Source of the DNA: LD21 sp963715785
GTDB taxonomy: Bacteria > Bacteroidota > Bacteroidia > Bacteroidales > VadinHA17
DNA: 64,000 nt
Reading direction: 5' to 3'
Assembly (NCBI GenBank): GCA_963715785.1
Contig: OY970276.1
Coordinates: forward strand, 558,001 to 622,000
Part shown: in pieces, positions 33,513-44,116 of the stretch
How the letters are laid out: every line of letters begins with the position of its first letter
Position numbering within the stretch: the first letter of the stretch is position 1
Position numbers and translations under genes: made by a program
Notes under the pieces: model-generated
The model's input: only the letters and a program-made list of their open reading frames with translations
Databases searched by the model: none
Told to the model about the DNA's origin: nothing

Positions 33513-36356
33513 CTAATTCGTTGTGAGCTCATTGATTTTATTAATCCCGACTTCCACCCGGGGTTTAAACGATTCACTATTCATATACTTAAGTATGGAT
33601 ATCAGCAATTGTTTTGAGACCCTCCTCTCTTCTTTAAGGTCCTTCAGATCGATACTGCAGACCAGGAGTCTGCCGCCGTTGGTTTTTGATTCAAAAGCAA
33701 GAGCCAGCCTCCGGTTTTCAAACCAGGTATCAATAGGCTGAATCAGAGGCTTAAGTTCAGAAGGAAAATCATCGAGTAACATTGCCTGCGAATGAGATAC
33801 CGGGTCCCACCATTGCCAGTTGCTGTGAAATTCAGTCGGAAAATCACTGAAAACCGGATGTTTTGGATCACAGATAATTCCAAGGGTGTGCGGAGCTTGA
33901 TTATTGGTCCAGGCTGTGTTCCAGAATACTGTCGAAAAACCAATAGCAACCTGTGCTCCCATCTCTTTCCCAATATTCCCATAATTAAGAAGAAGTACTG
34001 AACCGCCATGCTTTAATACTGATGCTTCCTTATCACCAAGTTTATCCGTTATCATCACAGCACCCGTTTTTATTTCCTCATTTTCAGGATAGACCCAGAA
34101 ATCCCAGCGATTTTTATATGGAGTATTCACAAGATTAACTTCCAGAGATAATTTCTGTGCTTTCCCCAGATCTGAAAGCCCCATTTGAAATAAACCAATT
34201 TCAGAACAGTTGCCGATTTCTATCTTCTCTTTCGTGAAGATCTCTTTTTTGATAGCTTCTCCTTTTTCATTGATGACCTGGCAGATAATTTCGGCATTTT
34301 CAATTGGCTTCTCACCGAAATGAGATATTTCTATATAGGCTTTAAATACCTCATTATTACCATAAACCATCTTTGGCATTCTTGCCAGAGGCACTGTCTG
34401 ATTGCAAAACATCCTGAATTCTTCGGAAGTTATGTATCCCTTGGATTCAAAAAATGAATTTAATACGCCTACCAGTGCCGTTCCCTGGCCCGGAAAATCA
34501 TGTAGCTGAAGCAACTGGAATCCGGCAAATCCCGGAGTGCGGAGTGCAGCCTCAATATCAGCCTTGTAACACAATGACTGGAGCTTTCCCGAAGCCATCA
34601 GGAATGCTTCCGACTGATCACCCATATTATTCTCCTCTAAAGACTCTTTGAAGATTTCAAAATTGGTTGGCTTTAACACACCAGTATATCTTGTGATTTC
34701 CTTAAAATCAGGATATGCACACCACTGTCCTATTTCATGGCTTACAGTCGGTATCTGGTATTTGTTAATAATGTCGCGATAGTCAAACATTGTCTGCGGG
34801 GCTTCCCTGTTTATGATGCTTTTCAATCCTTCGTCCCAGTGCTGGATCCTCGGATCGGCAATAAGATTATAGTCGTTTTCAGGGATCACAGGCCAGCCTG
34901 CTCCCGACGTGTAGACCCTGCGGCTATCCTTTGCTTTCCAGTAGGTTAGCAGCTTCCCGAGAAATTCATTCTGATTTTTACCGGCAGGCTCATTTCCATA
35001 TGCCAGCATGCAGAAAGAAGGGTGATTTCCATATGTACTGAGTATTTTATCTCCTTCATTGTAAATAAATTCATCCGGGGCTCCTCCATCTCCTATCGTT
35101 GTTCCGGAATTGGCCCACGATGAACACTCAATCTGAAAATACATACCCAATCGGTCTGCGGCACTGAAGGCAGCTTCAGGCGGGCACCATGAATGAAATC
35201 TGACTGTATTCAATCCATATTCCCTGAAGGTACCCAAAACTTTCAGCCACGACTGCAAATCTGTCGGCGGATAGCCTGTCAAAGGAAAGATACAGCATTC
35301 AAGTGTCCCTCTTAAGAATATCCTTTGTCCGTTTACCTCAAAGTGTGTTCCCTTAGCTTTAAAATCACGCATTCCAAATTCCTGCGACAGATTGTCAAGT
35401 TCCGTTCCGGCTGAATTTTTCAGCTTCAATGACAATTTATACAAAGCCGGCCTGTATTCGCTCCACAGCTGGATATTATCCCCCATTGGATAATCAAAAA
35501 TAAGCTTCATATCCTTTGAGCCCGGGGAAACAGTTACAGTAATTCTTTTTAATTTTTGACGGACAGAAGAGTTAAAACTCTCTGCTTCTGCAACCAGCTT
35601 CCCGTTAAAAGGAGCGCCTGACATATTCTTTAACCCAACAATTACCTTTGCCTTTTTTCCTGCAATGTCGGGATATATTTTAACCTCATCTATGCTCACT
35701 CGCGAAGCGGCTATGATGCGTATATCTCCGGCTATTCCGTTCCAGTTTGTCTGAGTATGGTCTGTTATGCTATGCGAGTTGATGCCGATAGGTATTTTTA
35801 TCCTGTTGTCGATACGTATACTTATGAGGTTTCTTCCCGGTCTGAGGAGATCAGTGATAAGATAACTGTGAGGAACTGCCAGGCTATTTCCGGTACCGGC
35901 TTTTTTGCCGTTTATAAACACAGTTGATTCCCAATGAGGGCGTTCGAGAGACAATGTTATATTTTCCCCATTCCACTCAGGTGGAAGATCAATCTCCTTT
36001 TGATACCAGGCCACCCCTTTATAATATTTAACCGGTTTAAGCCAGAATGGTATTTTAATATTCCCCGGCTGACGATATTTTTCATATTTCTTTGACGTGA
36101 AATAAGATCTGTCAACAATTTCACCTGTCCAGTCAGTATTAATATCAACATCATACCCTTTCCCATTTTCCGCCATTGATCCCGGGAGTCTTACTGAGTC
36201 GTCTGCAAGAGTATTATACCATTTATTGGCAATACCCTCATCGAGAGAATCAATCCGGAATTTCCATTCACCTGCAAGAGAAATGCTTTTTCTTAACTCT
36301 GTATTCTGTCTGGCACATCCGGCGATAACTAGCAAAAGGATAAATAGTTTTTTCAT
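33513..36356 (-). CDS. GH2 family glycosidase lipoprotein (beta-galactosidase-like)
   Basis: The protein has 947 aa with lipobox VIAGC (Cys14). The order is a jelly-roll domain (about 25-220, KGVAWYQKEIDLPPEWNGEN), an Ig-like domain, a TIM barrel (about 335-640) and a long C-terminal region. The acid/base is in LAYGNEPAGK (Glu456) and the probable nucleophile in TVSHEIGQWC (Glu541). Unlike the GH2 at 2581, the ordinary Asn-Glu pair is kept. It is probably surface- or periplasm-anchored. It is the first gene (reading minus) upstream of, or adjacent to, the sugar porter and isomerase cluster, so it probably releases the sugar imported there. Confidence 0.85.
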   Translation of the reverse strand: MKKLFILLLVIAGCARQNTELRKSISLAGEWKFRIDSLDEGIANKWYNTLADDSVRLPGSMAENGKGYDVDINTDWTGEIVDRSYFTSKKYEKYRQPGNIKIPFWLKPVKYYKGVAWYQKEIDLPPEWNGENITLSLERPHWESTVFINGKKAGTGNSLAVPHSYLITDLLRPGRNLISIRIDNRIKIPIGINSHSITDHTQTNWNGIAGDIRIIAASRVSIDEVKIYPDIAGKKAKVIVGLKNMSGAPFNGKLVAEAESFNSSVRQKLKRITVTVSPGSKDMKLIFDYPMGDNIQLWSEYRPALYKLSLKLKNSAGTELDNLSQEFGMRDFKAKGTHFEVNGQRIFLRGTLECCIFPLTGYPPTDLQSWLKVLGTFREYGLNTVRFHSWCPPEAAFSAADRLGMYFQIECSSWANSGTTIGDGGAPDEFIYNEGDKILSTYGNHPSFCMLAYGNEPAGKNQNEFLGKLLTYWKAKDSRRVYTSGAGWPVIPENDYNLIADPRIQHWDEGLKSIINREAPQTMFDYRDIINKYQIPTVSHEIGQWCAYPDFKEITRYTGVLKPTNFEIFKESLEENNMGDQSEAFLMASGKLQSLCYKADIEAALRTPGFAGFQLLQLHDFPGQGTALVGVLNSFFESKGYITSEEFRMFCNQTVPLARMPKMVYGNNEVFKAYIEISHFGEKPIENAEIICQVINEKGEAIKKEIFTKEKIEIGNCSEIGLFQMGLSDLGKAQKLSLEVNLVNTPYKNRWDFWVYPENEEIKTGAVMITDKLGDKEASVLKHGGSVLLLNYGNIGKEMGAQVAIGFSTVFWNTAWTNNQAPHTLGIICDPKHPVFSDFPTEFHSNWQWWDPVSHSQAMLLDDFPSELKPLIQPIDTWFENRRLALAFESKTNGGRLLVCSIDLKDLKEERRVSKQLLISILKYMNSESFKPRVEVGINKINELTTN

Positions 36357-36468
36357 TTCTCATTTGTTTAACAAATCACTTTCCCGGCTAAATATTGAAA
36401 TACTTTACGGCAAAGGTCGGATCCAGGTACCCGTGATTCGCAAATAGGACATACGATAAGAATATGTT

Positions 36469-37866
36469 TTAATGCTTTACCAGTTCATGTTCAATTTCTT
36501 CGAGTGATTTGCCTTTTGTTTCAGGCAGCCTTTTGAGAATAAAAATGAAACCGAGTATGCATATTAATCCATAAAGCCAGAATGTGCCTGAGGCATTTAA
36601 CAGTTTATTCAGCAACGGGAATGTGTAAGTAAGAATAAAACAGGCTGCCCATAAAGAAAATGTTGCTATTGACATTGCTATACCCCGCATCCTGTTAGGA
36701 AATATTTCGGATAGTACAACCCAGGTGACGGGAGCAAGCGACATAGCATAGCAGCCTATTGCGGTAACGACCATGATAAGCAGGGGAAGACCTTGCAAAT
36801 GAAAGAAATACATTGTTCCCAGCACCGCATATATACCAGCCAGTCCGCCAGCGCCTGTGAGCATGAGAGCTTTGCGGCCTAGTTTATCCACAGTAAACAT
36901 ACCTATAAAAGTAAATACCAGGTTTACGCATCCGGTAATCACTATGTTGAACAGAATGTCCGAAACACTGTATCCGGCTTTTGTGAAGATCTCCTGAGCA
37001 TAGTTAAAAATCACATTTATTCCGCACCATTGCTGGAATACTGCAAGCACAATCCCAAGGATAAGCAATTTTGAAATCCCCGGCTGTCGCAATAAGCCGC
37101 GACTAGTGTTTATCCTGGTCTCCACTAGCGATTTTTCAATCGATTCAAATTCTTTAAGTGCATAATCATCTCCTCCAATTTTTGAGAGGATCCTGCGTGC
37201 CTTTGTATGGAAAGCAGCCTTTTGTGCAAGCCATCTTGGACTCTCGGGAACGAACCACATCAGCAGGAAAAATAGTCCCGAAGGAACAGTGCAGGCATAA
37301 AACATCCATCTCCAGCCTGTCTGTCCATTCCACGAAGCAAGAATATCGGCAGTTGTTGAGCCGGGAGGAACAGGCCTGGCGATCCTCCAGTTAATAAGCT
37401 GGGCAGCAAGAATTCCCACAACAATGGTCAACTGGTTAATTGACACAAAACGACCCCTTACAGTGCCGGGTGTTATCTCCGCAATATACATGGGCGAAAG
37501 GTTCGAAGCAAGACCGATCCCAACGCCTCCAATTATCCTGAATACAACAAATACATTGAAAGAGTCGGCAGCTCCTGTGCCGAGAGAAGCTGCCACAAAA
37601 AGTCCTGCAGAGAATATTAACAGCTTTTTGCGGCCCAGCTTGTCGCTTAGCCAGCCTGAAATAACTGCTCCGAAAAGGCATCCTATAAGTGCACAACTCA
37701 TTGCCCATCCCTGCAGGAAAGCGTGATTCGTAATTCCGAAGAAGGGTTCATAAAAAGGCTTTGCACCGCCTATTACCACCCAGTCATAACCAAAAAGTAA
37801 TCCGCCCATTGCGGAAACAAGGCAGATACCGATCAGGTAGCTCCAGTTAATTTTATAACCATTCAT
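36469..37866 (-). CDS. MFS sugar porter
   Basis: The protein has 465 aa with 12 membrane segments. The sugar-porter signatures are present: DKLGRKKLLI between TM2 and TM3, PESPRWL after TM6, DKLGRKALML in the second half, and the C-terminal PETKGKSLEEIEHELV. It imports a monosaccharide or small glycoside, probably by proton symport. It is intact, unlike the second porter at 39264. Confidence 0.9.
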   Translation of the reverse strand: MNGYKINWSYLIGICLVSAMGGLLFGYDWVVIGGAKPFYEPFFGITNHAFLQGWAMSCALIGCLFGAVISGWLSDKLGRKKLLIFSAGLFVAASLGTGAADSFNVFVVFRIIGGVGIGLASNLSPMYIAEITPGTVRGRFVSINQLTIVVGILAAQLINWRIARPVPPGSTTADILASWNGQTGWRWMFYACTVPSGLFFLLMWFVPESPRWLAQKAAFHTKARRILSKIGGDDYALKEFESIEKSLVETRINTSRGLLRQPGISKLLILGIVLAVFQQWCGINVIFNYAQEIFTKAGYSVSDILFNIVITGCVNLVFTFIGMFTVDKLGRKALMLTGAGGLAGIYAVLGTMYFFHLQGLPLLIMVVTAIGCYAMSLAPVTWVVLSEIFPNRMRGIAMSIATFSLWAACFILTYTFPLLNKLLNASGTFWLYGLICILGFIFILKRLPETKGKSLEEIEHELVKH

Positions 37867-37964
37867 CCTAAAAAATCAATTAATCGCAGAGCATTCAGAA
37901 CTAAAACCAAAGCAGCAGTTCTTCGGCGAGGAGGAACCGCGTCGCTTCCAATGTGGCCAGGGCA

Positions 37965-39215
37965 TTATAGTTCATGTAACGCCTTCAGCATGGCAACAAC
38001 ATTTTCAAATGGAACATTGGCCTGTATGTTATGAACCGTGTTAAATACAAAACCCCCGTTATTATTCAGTATATCGCATTGTTTTTTAACCTGTTCTTTT
38101 ACCTGTTCTGGTGTTCCAAAGGCAAATGCTCCCTGAGTATCGACACCTCCTCCCCAGAAAACCAGCTTATCACCATATTTTTTCTTTAAAAGAACAGGAT
38201 CCATACCGGAGGCATTTATCTGAACCGGGTTTATAATATCAAACCCCGATTCAATAAAATGGCTCATCAAAGGCTCAACTGCCCCGCATGAGTGCTTGAA
38301 CGTCTTCCAGCCTGTATTCCGATGTATCCAGTCGTTTACTTTTTTATAATATGGCATCCATATCCTGTCATAGGTGTCAGTCGAGCAAAAAGTTGAATTC
38401 TGCGTGCCAAAATCTGTACCGCATGTAAAAACAACATCAATTTTACTGCCTATGACATTATGTAATAACCTGAGATTTTCTATAGCTATATCAGTCTGTC
38501 TGTCATATATTTCTTTAATAAAATCTTCTCTTATAAGGGTGGAGATATACCACTCTTCAACGCCGCGTATCCCTTTAGGGTCCCTCAGATTAATTGCCGG
38601 AACGAGTGCTATGTCACCCAAAGCGGTTCCACCCAGAGAAGCCACAACTGCTTTGTTATTACTCTGCAGTTTAAGCATCTGGTTTTTCCAATATTCCAAT
38701 TCAGGCTCAGTGATACGGCCAAATTCTTCGAGGTTATCTTCAACTTTAAGCGTTGCTTCATCAATCGGCTTCTGCCTGTTTATAGCATCAAAAAAATAAC
38801 CTGTTTTCGGCATCATGCCGCTGGGAGGAACAGACGTGTCTCCTTCGGGATACATCAGTATATCACCGTTATTGTTATAAGTGTAATTAAAACCTTCCGG
38901 GAAAAGGACTTCCTGTCCCCACAAAGTTTTGTGGACCTTCCAGTTTTCCATCAATACGCCGAACATATTTTTAGCAGTGAATAACCCTATGACATCAATA
39001 TCCATTGCATCAATCAATTCTTCATCGATCTCGCCCAGCATCTGGTAAGGCTCAATGACCCTGACGGGTCTTTTTGCCAGCCCAAAATGGGACCTCAGCT
39101 TTTCAACAACCAGCACATGAATGCCAGTTACGCCTGTCGAGCCAAAATCCACTACCACTTTATCAGGCTGTTCATGATTTATTGTTTTCAGAAAATTTTG
39201 TCTTGAAGAAATCAT
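37965..39215 (-). CDS. uroporphyrinogen decarboxylase (URO-D)-like protein
   Basis: The protein has 416 aa in the URO-D/MtaA superfamily. It starts with SSRQNFLKTINHEQPDKVVVDFG and contains FKHSCGAVEPLMSHFIESGFDIINPVQ and KLVFWGGGVDTQG. These features fit the UroD-like proteins associated with sugar operons and methyltransferases rather than haem synthesis. Its position between two sugar porters supports a role in substrate metabolism, which is unknown. Confidence 0.8.
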   Translation of the reverse strand: MISSRQNFLKTINHEQPDKVVVDFGSTGVTGIHVLVVEKLRSHFGLAKRPVRVIEPYQMLGEIDEELIDAMDIDVIGLFTAKNMFGVLMENWKVHKTLWGQEVLFPEGFNYTYNNNGDILMYPEGDTSVPPSGMMPKTGYFFDAINRQKPIDEATLKVEDNLEEFGRITEPELEYWKNQMLKLQSNNKAVVASLGGTALGDIALVPAINLRDPKGIRGVEEWYISTLIREDFIKEIYDRQTDIAIENLRLLHNVIGSKIDVVFTCGTDFGTQNSTFCSTDTYDRIWMPYYKKVNDWIHRNTGWKTFKHSCGAVEPLMSHFIESGFDIINPVQINASGMDPVLLKKKYGDKLVFWGGGVDTQGAFAFGTPEQVKEQVKKQCDILNNNGGFVFNTVHNIQANVPFENVVAMLKALHEL

Positions 39216-39263
39216 AATTAAAATTTTAGACTGATTTTACAGAATGTCAATAAAAAAATTCCC

Positions 39264-40597
39264 TTAATGTTTCCTGGTCCATAGATGTTCTATTTCCTCC
39301 AATGATTTCCCCTTCGTTTCCGGCACATATAAATAGGTAAATAACCATTGCAATAATGCCATTACGGCAAGAAACAGAAATGTTTTTGCGCCACCTACGG
39401 ACGCCAGAAAGTGAGGGAAGAGCAATACAACAAGAAAATTAAATATCCATTGGGTAAAAGATGCAAAAGCAAGCGCCTTGCCCCTGATCCTGTTGGGAAA
39501 AATTTCCGCAACCAATGTCCAGAATACCGGACCGATGCATGATGCGAAGAAGGCTATGAACATAAGAATGCAGATCAGGGTGAAGATGCCTTCCATTTTC
39601 AGATAAAATGACACTGCAAGCAAAACCAATGTTACGACCATTCCCATCGAACCGATGAGATAAAGCGATCTTCTTCCTGCTTTATCAATAAACAATATGG
39701 CCACAAATGTGAAGATAAAGTTTATCAGACCCACCATCGAGGTTTGAAGCAGGGCATTATTTATCTCGACACCTGCGGCAAGGAGTATCTTAGGAGCATA
39801 GTCGACTATGGTATTTATTCCGCTGATCTGAACCAATACTGCCAGTACAAAACCAATCAGCATCACTTTTCGTGATGAAGGTTTAAATAGTTCTCCGGCG
39901 GATACCGATGCAGAAGTTCCTTTGAGCGATTCTGCAATCTCCTGAATTTCTGCTCTGGCAAGCGTCTCGCCTCCAATTCTTGTAAGAACTTTCATGGATT
40001 GTTCTTTACGTCCGGCTTTATATAGCCATCGGGGACTTTCAGGTATAAAAAAGAGCCCTGCAAAAAACAGGACTGACGGGATAATTCCCGTAGCAAACAT
40101 CCAGCGCCAGTTATTTTCAATATTGTGCAATCCGTAATTTATTGTATATGAACACAATATCCCAAGTACTATTGCCAATTGATATACTGATACGAGCATT
40201 CCTCTTTTTTTGGCGGAGCGACTTCGGCCACATACATCGGTGAGAGAACCGAGGCTGCCCCCACTGCCAGGCCGCCAAATAAACGTGCTGAAATAAAAAT
40301 AGCTGTAGATGAAGCAAGAGCCGTGACAGTACATGAAACTGCAAAGAACAGGGAAACCGCAATGAGCACATTTTTACGGCCATACATATCTGAAAGTATA
40401 CCTGAACCGAATGCTCCTATTATTGCTCCCACGAGTAATGAGCTTACTCCCCAGCCAAGCTGCAATTCGTTCCAGCCGAAATATGGCTGAATAAAAGGAA
40501 CTGCTCCTGATATTATTGCCACATCAAATCCAAACATCAGGCCACCCATAGTTGCGATCAGGCAAATGAAATAAAGGTACAGCAGGTTCTTGTTCAT
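39264..40597 (-). pseudogene. MFS sugar porter interrupted by a -1 frameshift in an A7 tract
   Basis: Two overlapping minus-strand frames together make a normal sugar porter of about 445 aa. Residues 1-135 (40597 to about 40205) begin MNKNLLYLYFICLIATMGGL and end with AEVAPPKK. The second frame resumes RGMLVSVYQLAIVLGI and reaches PETKGKSLEEIEHLW. The junction is an A7 homopolymer (40205-40211, coding strand CCAAAAAAAGAGG). One extra A would restore the frame, as would -1 slippage. Possibilities are genuine disruption, phase variation, programmed frameshifting or a sequencing error. Everything else, including all membrane segments, is conserved. Confidence 0.8.
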
Positions 40598-40672
40598 ATT
40601 CTGCAGATAATATCAGGTTCAGGAAAATGATTATGACATTTTATAATCTCAATACCAGGTGGAATAATTGAC

Positions 40673-41587
40673 TTATATATCCATTGTTTTTCTCATGAAT
40701 TCCCTGCTCATTTTAAGACTCTCTTTCAGAGGCCTGGTACGCACGAATCCATTTTCATGAGCTAATTCAACAATAACGTCGCCCTCAAAATTTATCTCTG
40801 TCATTATATCCGCGAGCTGTCTGAAATTGAAATTTCCTTCTCCCAATGATTCAGGCCATTTCCCGTTCAGAAGCTGATCTCTCAGATGCATGAAAACAAT
40901 TTGTTTCCTGAATTCACGCAGGAAGTCTGCAGGGTTTAAATGCGCCCTTATAAGCCAGTTTATGTCGGGACCAAGTTTAATATCAGGTATTCTTTTTAGT
41001 GTTCCCCTGAGATCGTACATATTATTTTCAACCTCGGCTGTATGATTGTGCAAATTAACAACGATGCCTGATTTGAGTCCGAGAGGAATGATCCTTTCAA
41101 GAAGTTCTGCCTGATTATCAAATTCTTTTTCTGTTTTCTCCCTTCCGACAGGTTCCCCGACTGACACTCCGAAGGTTCTGCCACCTACCGATGCCATGTT
41201 GGTGAAAATACGGTCGACATCTTCATAGATCTCGTTCTGTTTTGTCTTATTCCACATATCAGCGCCATAGGAACTCCCAATCAGCTTTATTTTATACTGT
41301 TCTATCAGTTCCTTAATCTGCTTTGTATAGAGGAGGCTTCTCAACGGATGTTCCATCGTTTCGACACCATCAAATCCTGCATATGCCACATCGGAGAATA
41401 TCTGGCCCAGAATTGGCGAAACATCATACCCCGGCATGGTGTTCGCATAAACCCAGACATGGGCTCCGACAGTTATTTTTTTCGGGATCCTTCCTTTACT
41501 GAAAGAAGTGGCGCCGGCTTGTCTGTATAAAGATAAAGCAAGTGCAGACAGCGCTGTATTACGAATAAATTTTCTCCGGTTCATCAT
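40673..41587 (-). CDS. sugar phosphate isomerase/epimerase-type TIM barrel (Tat-exported)
   Basis: The protein has 304 aa with a twin-arginine-type leader NRRKFIRNTALSALAL. The rest is an AP-endonuclease-family barrel: GFDGVETMEHPLRS, INLHNHTAEVENN, GPDINWLIRA, HLRDQLLNGKWPESLGEGN and VIVELAHENGF. These residues give the metal site of xylose isomerase-like epimerases. It abuts the Gfo/Idh/MocA gene (15-bp gap) and is probably periplasmic. Confidence 0.8.
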   Translation of the reverse strand: MMNRRKFIRNTALSALALSLYRQAGATSFSKGRIPKKITVGAHVWVYANTMPGYDVSPILGQIFSDVAYAGFDGVETMEHPLRSLLYTKQIKELIEQYKIKLIGSSYGADMWNKTKQNEIYEDVDRIFTNMASVGGRTFGVSVGEPVGREKTEKEFDNQAELLERIIPLGLKSGIVVNLHNHTAEVENNMYDLRGTLKRIPDIKLGPDINWLIRAHLNPADFLREFRKQIVFMHLRDQLLNGKWPESLGEGNFNFRQLADIMTEINFEGDVIVELAHENGFVRTRPLKESLKMSREFMRKTMDI

Positions 41588-41602
41588 AATATGTTTATAT
41601 TG

Positions 41603-43099
41603 TTAAAGAGGCATATCCGGAAGCTTCCAACCTTCCCTGTAGTTGTGCTTTATATATGAATTTGCACTTTCGAGGGCATTGAAAGTATCGTACTTTTTAT
41701 CAAATGTCGGGTGCCCGTTCTCAACCTTAAAATCATCACTCTTCACAATTTTCAACTCCTCTGAAGGAGAAATATTTGTGAATCTCATATTTTCTCCGTC
41801 CCAGGCCAGTGCTTTGTTCATCCCCTGCAGCCTTATTGCCAGAACACCAAGCAATACCATTTCATTGAACGGACCGGAATAAGCAAAATTTGAGGTGCCC
41901 TGCACTCTGTTTTCAGTCGATTCTTTACAAGCCCTGATCCAGTCTTGTTCATGCGGTCCGTCGGGATAGACAGCCGCTCCTCCCGGGATCCTTCTCAGGT
42001 ATGGCTTAACATCCGGTATGCGGCCTGAGAGCAAGCGGGCATTGTACCCACCGGAACCGCACATCAATGTATCCTTTGAGCCTATAAAAAGACATCCTCC
42101 CAATCCATCAGCCATCAGATTCTCACCTTCAGGCAACAAATCAGACAGATTTGGTAGCAAGCCTCCGTCATACCAGTGAACTTTAACCGGCGGCAAAGCT
42201 AGCTTTGGCAGATTATCCCTGGCTGGGAAAGAAAATTCCACAGTCTCAGCCTGCGGAGCAGAATCAGTATTGATACTTGTAGAACTTCCCCGCACTTTAT
42301 CGGGATAACCCAGTTTAAGCGACCTGTAAACAGGATCCATGACATGACAAGCCATATCCCCAAAAGCACCGGTCCCAAAGTCCCACCAACCCCGCCAGTT
42401 CCATGGCGTATAGATATCATTGTAAGGTCGCATCGGAGCAGATCCGATGAAAAGATCCCAATTAAGTGTATTGGGCACGGGCATAACTTTTGCCGGCCTG
42501 GCAATACCCTGTGGCCAGATTGGCCTGTCTGTCCAGGCATGAACCTCTCTTATTTCACCTATCTCATTATTCCATATCCATTCGCAGAGCTGACGAACTC
42601 CGTCACCGGAGTTTCCCTGGTTTCCCATCTGGGTCGAAACCTTGTACTCTGAAGCCAGCTTTGTAAGCAGTCTCGACTCATAAACTGAGTGAGTAAGTGG
42701 TTTCTGACAATAAACATGTTTCCCCAATGTTAAAGCATGAGCAGCTATGAGAGCATGACTATGATCAGCAGTTGCAACCATAACCGCATCAATAGATCCG
42801 CTCATTTCGTCGTACATCCTGCGCCAGTCCCAGTACTTCTTTGCCAGGGGAAATTCCTTGAAACACGGATCAGCATATTTCCAGTCTACATCGCAGAGTG
42901 CAACTATATTTTCAGTTGCCATGCCATGAAGGTTGGTGTGTCCCTTTCCGCCAATTCCAATTCCGGCAATATTAAGCTTATCGCTCGGGGCCTTATGCCC
43001 CAAACCACTCATAACCTTGCTGGGGATTATAGTCATACCGGCAGATATAAGTCCGGCTTTCTTTAGAAATCCTCTTCGTGATTTATCAGAATCCGACAT
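41603..43099 (-). CDS. Gfo/Idh/MocA-family oxidoreductase (Tat-exported)
   Basis: The protein has 498 aa. A Tat-type leader SRRGFLKKAGLISAG is followed by a Rossmann fold (NIAGIGIGGKGHTNLHGM) with the loop HVYCQKPLTHSV in the place of the EKP motif, then a C-terminal alpha/beta domain. Family members oxidise or reduce sugar hydroxyls with tightly bound NAD(P). Export of such enzymes together with DUF1080 proteins is known for 3-keto-glycoside metabolism in Bacteroidota. It lies next to both, 24 bp from the DUF1080 gene. Confidence 0.88.
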   Translation of the reverse strand: MSDSDKSRRGFLKKAGLISAGMTIIPSKVMSGLGHKAPSDKLNIAGIGIGGKGHTNLHGMATENIVALCDVDWKYADPCFKEFPLAKKYWDWRRMYDEMSGSIDAVMVATADHSHALIAAHALTLGKHVYCQKPLTHSVYESRLLTKLASEYKVSTQMGNQGNSGDGVRQLCEWIWNNEIGEIREVHAWTDRPIWPQGIARPAKVMPVPNTLNWDLFIGSAPMRPYNDIYTPWNWRGWWDFGTGAFGDMACHVMDPVYRSLKLGYPDKVRGSSTSINTDSAPQAETVEFSFPARDNLPKLALPPVKVHWYDGGLLPNLSDLLPEGENLMADGLGGCLFIGSKDTLMCGSGGYNARLLSGRIPDVKPYLRRIPGGAAVYPDGPHEQDWIRACKESTENRVQGTSNFAYSGPFNEMVLLGVLAIRLQGMNKALAWDGENMRFTNISPSEELKIVKSDDFKVENGHPTFDKKYDTFNALESANSYIKHNYREGWKLPDMPL

Positions 43100-43123
43100 G
43101 TCTATATGTATTTAAAGGTGGAT

Positions 43124-43885
43124 TTAGATCTTTTTCAATTTAATATTTCTGTACCATACCTTTGTACCATGGTTCTGAAGCGAAATAAATCCTTCATCAA
43201 ACTTACCCCAATCGGGATAGTCGGCCCATTTGCCGCTATTTCGCAGTTTTGTCCATTCATCAGAATACTTCACATATTTAACGACCACAACACCGTTAAG
43301 GATCTGGGTCACGTTATTCCCTTTCACATAAAGGAATAATTGATTCCATTCGCCGACCGGCTTATAGGGCTTTGCCATCGGAGGATACATAGCGTAGTTT
43401 GCACCGTTGGTCTGCCAGTCTTCCAGCTTGCCATTCCAGTTCTCATGATCTATGACCTGAAATTCGGGACCGGTCTCATATGGAAATTTATATTTGGGAT
43501 CTTCCGCTATCTGAAAAATCACGCCGCTGTTTGCTGCTTTTGTCAGTTTATACTCAAGACTGAGAGCAAAATCTTTGTATTTACTGTTGGTAATGATATC
43601 CTGATCTTCCTGGCTTCCCGTGCTGTTCATTGTGAGAGTTCCATCATCAACCTTCCAGCAGTCGGGAAAAACCTTCAGATTATATCCATGCCAGCCTGTG
43701 GCAGTCTTCCCGTCAAAGAGCAATTGCCAGCCATGTTTCTTTTCCTTCGCAGTCAATGTATTAGGAGGTGCATTCCTGTCAATTTCAGCATAAATGGACA
43801 ATGGACTCCGGGTGCTTGATTTAGCGCTGCAAAGAATAACAAATGTTATTATTCCCAATAAAATTTTAAGAGAAAATGTTTTCAT
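43124..43885 (-). CDS. DUF1080 / 3-keto-disaccharide hydrolase-like protein
   Basis: The protein has 253 aa with a signal peptide. The DUF1080 jelly roll carries WQLLFDGKTATGWHGYNLK, DGTLTMNST, FALSLEYKLTKAANSGVIFQI and GFISLQNHGTKVWYRNIKLKK. The family includes 3-keto-glucoside hydrolases, which cleave the glycosidic bond after a Gfo/Idh/MocA oxidase has formed the 3-keto sugar. It is the most upstream gene of the 43885-36469 minus-strand series. Confidence 0.85.
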   Translation of the reverse strand: MKTFSLKILLGIITFVILCSAKSSTRSPLSIYAEIDRNAPPNTLTAKEKKHGWQLLFDGKTATGWHGYNLKVFPDCWKVDDGTLTMNSTGSQEDQDIITNSKYKDFALSLEYKLTKAANSGVIFQIAEDPKYKFPYETGPEFQVIDHENWNGKLEDWQTNGANYAMYPPMAKPYKPVGEWNQLFLYVKGNNVTQILNGVVVVKYVKYSDEWTKLRNSGKWADYPDWGKFDEGFISLQNHGTKVWYRNIKLKKI

Positions 43886-44116
43886 TGAAATACTATTTAA
43901 TGGTTAATGTAACTAATTATTGAACAGTCAATCAGGGAACCCAGTGATGTCTTTCTTTCTCCGATTAATAAGAAATAAGGTTTCTGGTCGGGCCGGCTTC
44001 AACAAGTATAAGATTTTTCCCGAATTAAAGATAATCAATTATGAATACGAATATATCGGGTAAAAATCATTCTTATTCATTTCTGCATTGTTTGATTTAT
44101 CTTTGTACAGGAAACC

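Noticed and set aside
43340..43819. Plus-strand open frame opposite the DUF1080 gene
   Set aside because: Antisense to a well-supported family member; no signal, start site or homology.
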